Source of the DNA: Bacteroidales bacterium UBA1077
GTDB taxonomy: Bacteria; Bacteroidota; Bacteroidia; Bacteroidales; UBA932
NCBI GenBank assembly: GCA_002314195.1
Contig: DCCQ01000058.1
Location: forward strand, 1 to 32,627
Direction of reading: 5' to 3'
Length of the DNA: 32,627 nt
Positions 22,001 through 31,093 of the stretch are shown here, piece after piece (position 1 is the stretch's first letter; each line of letters starts with the position of its first letter). The notes under the pieces were generated by a model, which was not told the DNA's origin, ran no database searches, and saw nothing but the letters and a program-made list of their open reading frames with translations. The translations under genes and the position numbers were made by a program.

Positions 22001-25000
22001 TTAGAAACTGATGTCAACACCGAAGCTGTACACGGCAAGGTAAGGATAGGCTGCGGCGCCGACTTCCATACCGCCTACGAGAGACCAACGAGGATCCACG
22101 CCTGAGTGGCTGTAAAGAAGAACAGGGTTGTCGGCGGAAGCGAACACTCTGAGGCTGCTGATTTTAGCTTTGTTTGTGATCTTGGCAGGAAGAGTGTAAC
22201 CTAAAGTGATATTCTTGATTGAAAGGTAGCTTGCGGAGAAGAGAGCCATATCCGTGTAGGCCCATGAGCCGATGGTGGCGCCATCACGGTATGATTGGCT
22301 GTAAACCTGCATAGGGAAATAGGCATCTTTGTTGCTTTCAGACCAAGTGTTGTTGAACAACTCAGAGCTGATTGAACCACCGATGTTGCCAGAGCCACGA
22401 TACTGACCGTTGCCATATTCAACACTGTAGAACTTACCTCCAATTTGGTAAGAGAACATTGCGGTAAGGTCGAAGTTCTTGTAGCGTACGTTAGCCGTGA
22501 AACCACCTATCCACTCAGGAATCGCGTCGCCCATCTCGTATTTGTTTGCAAGGGCGGTCTTTGTGGTAAGGATGTCATCGCCTTCTTTCACACCTGTTCC
22601 GAAAGTGCCGGCCTCAGCCTCGGCTGCAGTTACCTTGTGATAGAAGAGTGGATAGCCGTTGTAGTTGCTGGAAGCATCATAACCTGAGAACCTGTTGTAG
22701 TTGTCATCGTAGTAAACCTTGCCTGAGTTACCGGCAACTCCGCCGTACCTATAGAGGTACATGTTGTAGTAATCTTTCCCGACTCCTCTGTAATACTCGC
22801 TACCGTTAGATGAACCTCCTCCTGAAAGTGACCAACTGTCGGCCGAAGCCGTGAATGGATCGGTAGCACCCTTAGGCAGGGATGTCAATACTGTGTTGTA
22901 ATGGGTTCCGTTGGTTGAAAGGATTACGTCCCAGTCTTTCGTTTTGACGGGCTGATATGAGAGTTCTAATTCGAAACCACGGTTGCGAATCCCCGCCGTA
23001 TTCAATGTAAGAGTTGCTTGACCTGTAGCAAGATACGATACATTCTTATCCCAAAGAGCATTCACCGTCTGTCTGTTGTACCAGTCGAAGGATCCGCTGA
23101 CCTTGCCTCCGAAGAGTGTGAAGTCTTAGCCTGCGTCAGTCGTGTGGACATTCTCCCACGTCAGATAAGGATTCTGCCAAGAACCTCTGCTGAGAGATGT
23201 TGAGCCTGGATATATGGTGCTGCCACTAATTTGCCAGTTGGATCCGCCGTATCCCCATGTGGTATAGCCTGAATAGTAACCGATACCGTTTTGGTTACCG
23301 ATCACACCGTAACTGGCGCGGAGTTTAAGGTTGTCCAACCAAGTCTTGGAAAACTCCATGAATGGCTCGGAAGAGATTCGCCAACCACCACCGACTGACC
23401 AGAATGTTCCCCAACGATCCTCAGCATGTTTGAACTTGGAGGATCCGTCACGGCGGATTGAAGCGGAAACGTAGTATTTGTCATCAAAAATGTAGTTCGC
23501 TCTAAGGAAATAACTTTCCATCCTGAGTTTGTTAAGGGAGCCTCCGTTGGCGGAGCCAAATGAACCGTAAGTCTGTGTGCCGAGGAAGTTGGCATAACCA
23601 GTAAAATCATCGATAAGAGAGTGAGCGGAAGCGTAACGAGTCTCATCTTGATCATACTGATAATATTCATGACCTGCGATTGCGTCAACATGGTGCTTGC
23701 CGAAGTCTTGGTTGTAGTTAAGCAACTGCTGTGTCGTCATCGTCTTGAACACATTCTTCACACGTGAGATGGCCGATCCGCCAAGTCCTGAGACAAAAGC
23801 CGCTGACTCGGCGTTGAAGAATCTCTCGCGCACACCGAATGTGGTGTTGTATGAGAGATTGGTCTCAAAAGTGAAGTGTTTGAGAAACTTAACTCTAGCG
23901 TAGCCGTGTAGGTTAAGGTCGTCATATCCCTGATCATCGTAGGACTGTTCGGCGAATCCAGGGAGGTTGGTGGTTGACAGACCGGTTGTCGCACCGAACG
24001 GAGAGTAACTATTGGCGGTGTTAGCCTTGTTAGGAGAAGTCATGGCGACAAGCCTGTTGCCATTGGCGTCCTTCATAAAACTTCCGTCCTCGGTTCTTGC
24101 GTAAACTTGCTTGAGAGGCAATGTCTCGTTGATCCAGTAAAAGATGTTCTGTGTGGCGGCACCTGGGTTACGACCATAACGGGTAGCCTGGCTGCGGGTG
24201 TGCCTATTGGTGTAGCCGAACTTTGTTCCTACTTTAAGGAAGTCTGTTATCTCGGCGTTGACATTTGCCCTTGCGGTATAACGCTTGAAGCTAGATTGCT
24301 TTACGTATGAAGGGTCAGAAAGGGCACCGAGAGAAATATGGTAGTCAACCTTGTCTGTTCCACCGGAAGCGGTCACATTGTACTCCTGACGGAATCTTGT
24401 GGAATATAGCTCATCGTAAGCGGTTCCTCCGTCATAGAGAAGTTCGGCGTTGGAGTTGAGTTTGCCGTCTGTCCCGACAAGATATTCACCAGACATTGTC
24501 CCGGAGGCGTTCTGCCCGGATCCTGTCGGGGTGATGTTCATTCCTGGAACTTTGTAAGCCATCCAGTTCCCGAGTGCGTTACGTCCGAAGTTGGTTGTTG
24601 AGCCGGTGTAGTCAAACAAGTGGGCGGAAGCGAACTCCCTTGCTTGAGAGTCATTACCCTTCATCGGGCCTGTAGATAGTTCATTGTAGATGGACTGCCA
24701 GACATATTCATAGTAGTCTCCAGGGTTGCCCATGCCGATCCTGTCAATGGTGGCGTTGCCGCCCAGAGCGTTGATGCCCCAACGTCCGGAAAAGGTCACC
24801 TTGGTCTTGCCTTTGTTACCGGATTTTGTTGTGATGAGGATAACTCCGTTGGCGCCGCGAGAACCGTACATGGCAGTTGATGCGGCGTCCTTCAAGACAG
24901 TCACACTCGCGATGTCATTACTGTTGAGCGATGACAGAGGATTGATTCCGTCTGTGGCAGGTGTGCCGTCAATGATAATGAGTGCGTTGGCATTGTTGGC

Positions 25001-25516
25001 ACTCTTGGAACCGATACCACGGATACGGATCCCCATATCAAGACCAGGCTGACCGTCAAGAGCGGTTGTCTGGAGACCAGCGACCTGTCCTTCGAGAGTC
25101 CTTGTAATAGATCCTTGGGCCTGAACAGCTATGCTGTTTCCGTCCACCTGGGTTATAGAACCTGTGAGGTCTTTCTTCTTTGCGGTACCATAAGCCACAT
25201 AGACAACTTCTTCAAGGAATTCGGTGTCTTCGGTGAGAACCACATTGATTACCTTACGTGAACCAACTTGAATTTCCTGTGAGGCAAAACCTACTGAAGA
25301 GAAGATAAGAACAGCTCCAGATTTAACGGATGGGAGAGTGTAAGTGCCATCCAGTTCTGTCATTGTGCCGGTCGTGGTGCCCTTGATGAGGACATTCACA
25401 CCGACCAGAGGTTCACCAGTCTTGTCCGTGACCTTTCCGGAGACGGAGGACTGGGCGAATGCCTGTGTTCCGACTGTCAGAAGCACAAGCAGGATCGTAA
25501 TTAATCGTTTACCCAT
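22001..25516 (-). pseudogene. SusC-like TonB-dependent receptor interrupted by in-frame TAA (pair 1)
   Basis: The gene spans 1,172 codons. It starts with a signal peptide ending QAFAQ, then a carboxypeptidase-regulatory-like domain (SGKVTDKTGEPLVGVNVLIKG), a TonB-box/plug entry (LEEVVYVAYGTAKKKDLTGS) and a long beta-barrel ending DISF. Codon 797 is TAA (23128-23126), and the same frame continues without interruption to 22001. Around it the sequence reads TTDAG-stop-DFTLFGGKVSG, while the paralogue has LDLGLDLTLF, so the stop stands where a leucine is expected. A TTA to TAA change would explain it. The 796-residue product would lack the last third of the barrel and its C-terminal assembly signal. 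It is either a recent pseudogene or a sequencing/assembly error. Confidence 0.88.
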
Positions 25517-25549
25517 AAACTGTTTTTTAATAATGGTGTTATGATTTTG

Positions 25550-25566
25550 CTAATCGTCCTGTTTAG
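25550..25566 (-). promoter_or_regulatory. 17-bp dyad, copy 1 (susC-1 leader)
   Basis: The plus strand reads CTAATCGTCCTGTTTAG, an imperfect dyad with arms around GTCCT. It lies 33 nt before the susC-1 start codon, at the outer end of the leader shared with susC-2. Confidence 0.55.
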
Positions 25567-25605
25567 GAACCACCATTCTTAAAAACAGTCACTCGTTAAA
25601 TTTGG

Positions 25606-25622
25606 CTAAACGTCCTGTTTAG
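25606..25622 (-). promoter_or_regulatory. 17-bp dyad, copy 2 (upstream of susC-1)
   Basis: CTAAACGTCCTGTTTAG has perfect 6-bp arms (CTAAAC/GTTTAG) around GTCCT. It is 56 bp from copy 1 in the same orientation. The bases that follow on the minus strand (TTTAGCCAAAT) also resemble those after copy 1 (ATTAGCAAAAT), suggesting a partial tandem duplication of the leader. Confidence 0.55.
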
Positions 25623-25822
25623 GAATATTCATCAGTGTGGCGGCTCTATCCAAAAGCATCATATACAGATTGTCACATGGTTCCTTAGGAGTGCGAAAAG
25701 GATTTCGTTGGTCAAATTTTGAAGTTATTTTGTCAAATATTCGCTAAAAGTTTATGGGTGTTACTTTATTTTTGTAGCGAGTCCCCATTAAGATGAGGAA
25801 ATAATATGTCAATGACACTGTT

Positions 25823-25847
25823 TAATTGATAATCAATTATACATTTG
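25823..25847 (+). promoter_or_regulatory. Palindrome abutting the susC-2 -7 box
   Basis: TAATTGAT-A-ATCAATTA (25823-25839) is a perfect 8-bp-arm palindrome directly followed by TACATTTG (25840-25847), an exact TAnnTTTG match 48 nt before the susC-2 ATG. No TTTG occurs at the -33 position, so the palindrome occupies the promoter spacer and could be an activator or repressor site. Confidence 0.5.
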
Positions 25848-25853
25848 TTTTTA

Positions 25854-25870
25854 CTAAACAGGACGATTAA
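25854..25870 (+). promoter_or_regulatory. 17-bp dyad, copy 3 (susC-2 leader)
   Basis: CTAAACAGGACGATTAA is copy 3, reading in the opposite direction to copies 1 and 2 and so pointing at susC-2 as they point at susC-1. It starts 6 nt after the -7 box, at or near the expected transcription start, 25 nt before the ATG. Confidence 0.55.
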
Positions 25871-25895
25871 CAACACCATTATTAAAAAACAGTTT

Positions 25896-28800
25896 ATGGG
25901 TAAACGTTTATTCACAGCTTTGCTTGCGCTTCTTCTGATCGGAGCGCAAGCGTTCGCCCAGTCCTCCGTCTCCGGAAAGGTCACGGATGAGACAGGGGAA
26001 CCATGTGTCGGCGCCAATGTCCTCATAAAGGGCACGACTACCGGCACAATGACAGACTTGGACGGTAACTACAGCCTGCCTCACGTGAAGCAGGGCGCCA
26101 TCCTCGTCTTCTCCAGCATTGGTTACACCACGCAAGAGGTCAATGTCGGAGCCTCGGATGTTGTCAATGTCGTTCTCAAAAGCGATTCAGACTTCCTCAA
26201 TGAGGTGGTTGTAGTCGGTTACGGCTCTGCAAAGCGTAAGGATCTCACTGGATCCCTCACGCAGATTGACAACAAACTGATCGCATCCCAGAACGCATCT
26301 TCCGCCACAAAGGCATTGGAAGGCGCTGTTCCAGGTATCGTGTATGCGTCTGTTGATGGCCAGCCTGGTAGTGACGCCGGCCTTCGTGTCCGTGGTCTTG
26401 GCTCGACCAACGTCGGCGCGTCCAACGCTCTGGTCATCATAGATGGTGTTCCGGCTCAAGGGGACAACCCTCTGTCGAACATGAATCAGGAGGACATCGC
26501 CTCGATCACTGTCCTTAAGGATGCCGCTTCAACTGCCATCTACGGATCGCGCGGAGCCAACGGCGTCATCCTCGTGACCACCAAGAGAGGATCCGATGGT
26601 AGGACAAAGATCAGTTTTCAGGCCCGTGCCGGTTGGAACACAGTGGGCTCCTACAAAGTCGGGCAAGTGGATGATGCCGCTGGAATTTATGAATATCTCT
26701 GGCAGTCCATCTACAACTCTTACCGTTATGGTGTGAACGGATGTGGCCCTGCTCTTAACACAGAGACTGGCGAGTACTACACAAACATCAACAATCCTAA
26801 CGTCTCTCACGAGGAGGCGGCAGAGTTCGCCAGCCAACATTTGTTCAACTATATTGGCCAGAACGACACATTCGGACGTAATATGTTGGGCAACTATATG
26901 GCTTACAAGGTGCCAGGAGCCATTTACACCCCTGACGGAACAGGCTCGTCAGCCAGCTCGACCATGACAGGCGCATATCTTGTTGGCACAGACGGCAAGA
27001 TTAATCCGAACGCCACTCTTCTTTATGATGACACTTACGCTGACGCTCTTCTCAAAACGGGCTTCCGTCAGCAGTATGACCTTTCCGCGAGCGGTGGATC
27101 CGACAAGGAAGACCACTACCTTTCACTTGGGTACCTCACAGATCCTTCTTACGTTCCTAACTCTAAGTTCGAGCGCATCACAGGCCGCGCCAACATCAAT
27201 GTCAACCTTTTCAAATGGCTGAAGGTAGGCACGAACGTGGGTTATACCCGCTCAAGGACAAACTACCAAGGAACCTATTGGACCGCACGCAACTCCGGTT
27301 CCAATCAAGGTAACATCACCCGCTATGTGAACGGACATACTCCGATAGTGCCGTTCTACGCCCATGACGCCGAGGGAAATTTCATCTATGACAAGAACGG
27401 AGACAAGGTTCGCAACTACCTTTACAACTCATCCTACTCTCCACTTGGCCAGACAGGCAACAACTACGGTTCGACTGATATCATGTACGCGATGGACAAT
27501 GATATCCGTGAAGACCTCACCTCTACTCTCAACACTCGTACCTACATTGAGATTCCTTTCCTGGATCACTTCACTTACAGGACAGACTTCGCCTACGACA
27601 AGATCAATCGTACCACCACTATCTACTATAATGGAACAACCGGTCGTGCCGCAAGCATCGGTGGATACTTTGGAAAGAGAATGACCGACATTGAGGTCAT
27701 GAACCTCCAGCACCGTCTCACATACAGTCAAGACTTTGACAAACATCACGTTGATGCCATGGGGTTGTTCGAGTCAAGCGACTGGGAGCAGCAGGTCGTG
27801 AATTGGGGTTCCTCTGATGAATTCATCCCTGGTTTCCTTGCTGCCGGCAACTTTGTGGGCCGTTACCAGGGTGCCGGTAGTGCGCCTACCCCAGGCTATG
27901 GCCATGATATTGAAAGAATGAGGTCATGGCTCGGACGTGCCAACTACATATTCGCTGACAAATACTATGTTTCCGCTTCTGTCCGCCGTGATGGTTCCTC
28001 CAAATTCAGAAAAGAGAACAGATGGGGGACGTTCTGGTCAGTTGGAGCAGGCTGGCGCTTCACTGAGGAACCGTTCTTGCAGGATCTCAGGGATAGCTGG
28101 CTCAACAATGGTAAGCTCCGCGCGAGCTATGGCGTCATCGGTAACCAGAACGGCATCGGACGTTACCAGACTTACCGTACTTGGGGGTACAGCACCACTT
28201 ACCAGACAACCAACAACGGTACTGGTAAGCCTACCGGAGACAGTTACAAACTCTCTATGGGTGGCCTTGTGAACACCCAGCTCACTTGGGAGGAGACCAA
28301 TACCCTTGATCTTGGGCTCGACCTCACTCTCTTCAACAGGGTAGACCTTACCATTGACTGGTACAACCGTGTTACCGGAAACTCTCAGTTCTCTCAGCCG
28401 GTTTCCTACCTTGCGATGGGACAGACAACACTTCCTCGCAACATCGCAGAGCTGACTAACCGTGGTATTGAGATTGACATCAACGCCGACATCATCAGAA
28501 CCAAGGACATCCGTTGGAATCTGGCGTTCAACATCACTCATTACACTACCAAACTTACAGACCTTCCTGACGATGCTGTTCCGGCTCACGCTGAGGGACT
28601 TCCCGACGGCACATGGGAGGACAATGCCGGAGCGTGGACTTCGGGTGGAGGTGTACAGCAAAAAGCGAATGTCTATCTTCGTGGAATCGGACGTGATTGG
28701 TTCAATCTCTATATGTACAAATATGCCGGGATTGACCAGAACAGCGGTCTTCCGATGTACTATCACAGAGTAACAGAAGCCGACCATACAGCAGGCAAGT

Positions 28801-29438
28801 ACACTGACACCGAGGTCGGCGGAAGCGTGAAGACAACCAATTATGCAAACGCCTCCAAGTATGAGGTCGGAAGCGCCATCCCTACATTCCAGGGTGGCTT
28901 CAACACCAGCTTCTCTTATAAAAATTTCTACATCAATGCGCAGTTCGCCTATCAGTTGGGCGGTAAGTTCTTCAGCCGCAACTACGCAGAGTATCTCTAC
29001 AACGTCGTGGATGCCCAGATGTACAGAATGATGTTCGTCTCAAAGGATGTCAAGGGTAATACATGGACACCGGACAATTCAGGAGCGGGATTCCCGATGC
29101 AGTGGTACCCTGAAGGAGAGAACTCCTATTTTAGTGGGACTTCCACTAATGGTGGCAACTGGAGTTTCACTGATGAGTGTCTCTTCAGTGCTTCATACCT
29201 CCGTCTGAAGAACTTGACCGTTGGCTACAATGTGCCTAAGTCTCTCCTTGGAAAGATGCATATCGACAAGGTCGTAAGCAACATCAAGGTGTTCGCTTCT
29301 TCAGATAACCTTTTCATTCTCTCTGCCGCGAAGGCCATTGATCCTTCGATGTCCGCTTCCGGTGGTTACAACGACGTGGATGCCTACACATTCCCGAATA
29401 TGCGTTCCTACACTATCGGAATCAACCTGGACTTTTAA
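25896..29438 (+). CDS. SusC-like TonB-dependent outer-membrane receptor (pair 2)
   Basis: About 1,180 residues from the ATG at 25896; an upstream in-frame ATG at 25845 would precede the -7 box and is rejected. The signal peptide ends AFAQ (residues 19-22). Residues 26-95 form the carboxypeptidase-regulatory-like beta-sandwich (SGKVTDETGEPCVGANVLIK), then come the TonB box/plug (LNEVVVVGYGSAKRKDLTGS at 101-120), an ITVLKDAASTAIYGSRGANG plug signature, and a 22-strand barrel ending in Phe (GINLDF). SusC proteins import oligosaccharides using TonB energy under a SusD lid. It has no N-terminal STN signalling domain, so it does not look like an anti-sigma-coupled receptor. It is 21 nt before susD and paralogous to the interrupted susC. 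Confidence 0.96.
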   Translation: MGKRLFTALLALLLIGAQAFAQSSVSGKVTDETGEPCVGANVLIKGTTTGTMTDLDGNYSLPHVKQGAILVFSSIGYTTQEVNVGASDVVNVVLKSDSDFLNEVVVVGYGSAKRKDLTGSLTQIDNKLIASQNASSATKALEGAVPGIVYASVDGQPGSDAGLRVRGLGSTNVGASNALVIIDGVPAQGDNPLSNMNQEDIASITVLKDAASTAIYGSRGANGVILVTTKRGSDGRTKISFQARAGWNTVGSYKVGQVDDAAGIYEYLWQSIYNSYRYGVNGCGPALNTETGEYYTNINNPNVSHEEAAEFASQHLFNYIGQNDTFGRNMLGNYMAYKVPGAIYTPDGTGSSASSTMTGAYLVGTDGKINPNATLLYDDTYADALLKTGFRQQYDLSASGGSDKEDHYLSLGYLTDPSYVPNSKFERITGRANINVNLFKWLKVGTNVGYTRSRTNYQGTYWTARNSGSNQGNITRYVNGHTPIVPFYAHDAEGNFIYDKNGDKVRNYLYNSSYSPLGQTGNNYGSTDIMYAMDNDIREDLTSTLNTRTYIEIPFLDHFTYRTDFAYDKINRTTTIYYNGTTGRAASIGGYFGKRMTDIEVMNLQHRLTYSQDFDKHHVDAMGLFESSDWEQQVVNWGSSDEFIPGFLAAGNFVGRYQGAGSAPTPGYGHDIERMRSWLGRANYIFADKYYVSASVRRDGSSKFRKENRWGTFWSVGAGWRFTEEPFLQDLRDSWLNNGKLRASYGVIGNQNGIGRYQTYRTWGYSTTYQTTNNGTGKPTGDSYKLSMGGLVNTQLTWEETNTLDLGLDLTLFNRVDLTIDWYNRVTGNSQFSQPVSYLAMGQTTLPRNIAELTNRGIEIDINADIIRTKDIRWNLAFNITHYTTKLTDLPDDAVPAHAEGLPDGTWEDNAGAWTSGGGVQQKANVYLRGIGRDWFNLYMYKYAGIDQNSGLPMYYHRVTEADHTAGKYTDTEVGGSVKTTNYANASKYEVGSAIPTFQGGFNTSFSYKNFYINAQFAYQLGGKFFSRNYAEYLYNVVDAQMYRMMFVSKDVKGNTWTPDNSGAGFPMQWYPEGENSYFSGTSTNGGNWSFTDECLFSASYLRLKNLTVGYNVPKSLLGKMHIDKVVSNIKVFASSDNLFILSAAKAIDPSMSASGGYNDVDAYTFPNMRSYTIGINLDF

Positions 29439-29459
29439 TCTTTTAAGAAAAAATCAATT

Positions 29460-31082
29460 ATGAAAAAGTATATCAGTTACATAACAGTTGCCTTGCTGGC
29501 CGCGTTCTCTATGAGTTCCTGCAAGTCTCTGGATGTCGCTCCTCCGAACAACATCACTGACGAACAGATACAGAAAATTCTCGAGGAAGGAGACGAGAGC
29601 GCCAAGAACTTGATCGTCAACCTTGTCGGTACAGGTCTTGAGAACTTCTTCAACACTTCAGGGTATACCTGGAGCGGTTACAGTGATGACAACGGAAACT
29701 CCCAGCTGGATCAGGATTTCCTAATGAATATGAGAGGAAACGACGTGGTACTCGGAACTGCCGCCACCGCGTCATCAAAGCATAGGACGGCTTACAATCT
29801 CATAAAGACATTCACACTTACGGACAATACTTATCCGTATTACGCATTGAGCGCATGTCTGCTTACTGGCGCCAATAAGGCTTTGCTCTACCTTACTCCT
29901 GAAGCCGCCAAGAATGGTCCTAACGCCAAGAAGTACCGTGGACAGGCCCTTGCGGTCCGCGCGTACGCATACATGCAGTTAATGGAGCGTTTCCAGACTG
30001 CGTACACCAATGGTGGGAAGGACGGGAAAGGCATGCCTATTTACAGATCTTACGGGACAAACGATCCGGCTCCCATTTCTTCTGCTACCGATACTTACCA
30101 ATTCATCATCGAAGATCTTACCGAGGCTGTGGCCGATCTTCAGGATATGGGCTACACTTCTGAGCCAAAGGATGTGGATCTTGGAGTCGCTCAGTTTCTT
30201 CTCGCCCGCGCCGCTCTTTGGTATGGAGACTGGGACACTTGCATCAAGGCTGCTTCTGATCTGGTAAAGCATTTCCCTAACTTCATCAAGGAAGCCAACT
30301 ATGGCGCCAAGAACGCTGACTTTGCGGCATACTGCGAAGGAACGAAAGACTTCAGGTCTGAGGATAACGCATTCCTTGTGGTAGCGGCTAATCCTGAGGC
30401 CATCATGGGATTCCTAAACGGCGAAGGCTCCAACAAGTACACTTCTTTCAACGCCAATATATTTGCCAACGGTCTTGCCGGCTCCAGCTCGGAGGCTCCA
30501 CGTATTGATGAGAGGCTTTACAACAAGATCGATGACGATGACTTCAGAAAAGACATATTTACAACTTCTTCAGCCAACTACACTTACAAGACCAATGAAG
30601 CTGGCGTAGAGAAGACGAACATGATCCCTGAATATTCATCCATGAAGTTTGCCGCGACTCTTGCCAAGGGTGTTACTGTACGTGATCACCAGATTATTTG
30701 CGACAACTACGTATTCCGCTCATCCGAGGCTTACCTGATGCTTGCCGAGGCTTATGCCCAGAGCGGTCAGGACGCAAAGGCCAAGGAAGTCCTCAATACC
30801 CTTTTGGCAGCCCGCACAAAGGCCGGCAAGCCGACCCTTACATGCGACAACTATAGTGGAATGGCTGGTATGACAGCACTCCAGATGGTTCAGCTCCAGA
30901 CACGCATTGAACTTTGGTGCGAGGGTGGACGCGAGTACTACAACAACAAGCGTTGGAATATTGACGTCAACCGTGCAGGTTCTTCTACCCATTATGAAAC
31001 CGCAGCCACCCTTGCTGTCGGCGAAATGAATCTTGCCATTCCAAGATCCGAGACCACAACCAATACCCATTGGGCTGACTAA
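29460..31082 (+). CDS. SusD/RagB family glycan-binding surface lipoprotein (pair 2)
   Basis: A 540-residue lipoprotein with lipobox MSSC (C21). RGQALAVRAYAYMQLMERF, SSEAYLMLAEAYAQSG and CEGGREYYNNKRWN are the SusD-family signatures. The mature start LDVAPPNNITDEQIQ parallels LEVTPPNNITDEQIQ in the other SusD, showing that the two SusCD pairs arose by duplication. It should form the lid of the SusC encoded immediately upstream. The following Big_2 lipoprotein gene starts 11 nt later and is probably co-transcribed. Confidence 0.95.
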   Translation: MKKYISYITVALLAAFSMSSCKSLDVAPPNNITDEQIQKILEEGDESAKNLIVNLVGTGLENFFNTSGYTWSGYSDDNGNSQLDQDFLMNMRGNDVVLGTAATASSKHRTAYNLIKTFTLTDNTYPYYALSACLLTGANKALLYLTPEAAKNGPNAKKYRGQALAVRAYAYMQLMERFQTAYTNGGKDGKGMPIYRSYGTNDPAPISSATDTYQFIIEDLTEAVADLQDMGYTSEPKDVDLGVAQFLLARAALWYGDWDTCIKAASDLVKHFPNFIKEANYGAKNADFAAYCEGTKDFRSEDNAFLVVAANPEAIMGFLNGEGSNKYTSFNANIFANGLAGSSSEAPRIDERLYNKIDDDDFRKDIFTTSSANYTYKTNEAGVEKTNMIPEYSSMKFAATLAKGVTVRDHQIICDNYVFRSSEAYLMLAEAYAQSGQDAKAKEVLNTLLAARTKAGKPTLTCDNYSGMAGMTALQMVQLQTRIELWCEGGREYYNNKRWNIDVNRAGSSTHYETAATLAVGEMNLAIPRSETTTNTHWAD

Positions 31083-31093
31083 TCATAGAATAA

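Larger units (their letters stand above)
25517..25895. other. Divergent regulatory region between the two susC genes
   Basis: About 380 nt of AT-rich DNA with no gene. Both ends carry the same leader: on each strand AACACCATTATTAAAAAACA, then GTTT and ATGGGTAAACG. Further in are three copies of a 17-bp dyad, a perfect palindrome and a -7 box on the susC-2 side, and an unmatched TATTTTTG box at 25767-25774. The susC-1 side has an extra dyad copy but no clear TAnnTTTG. Confidence 0.75.

Noticed and set aside
23126..23128. Stop-codon reassignment or programmed read-through at the susC TAA
   Set aside because: TAA is used as a normal stop by several other genes in the window, and no recoding signal is visible; mutation or sequence error is simpler.
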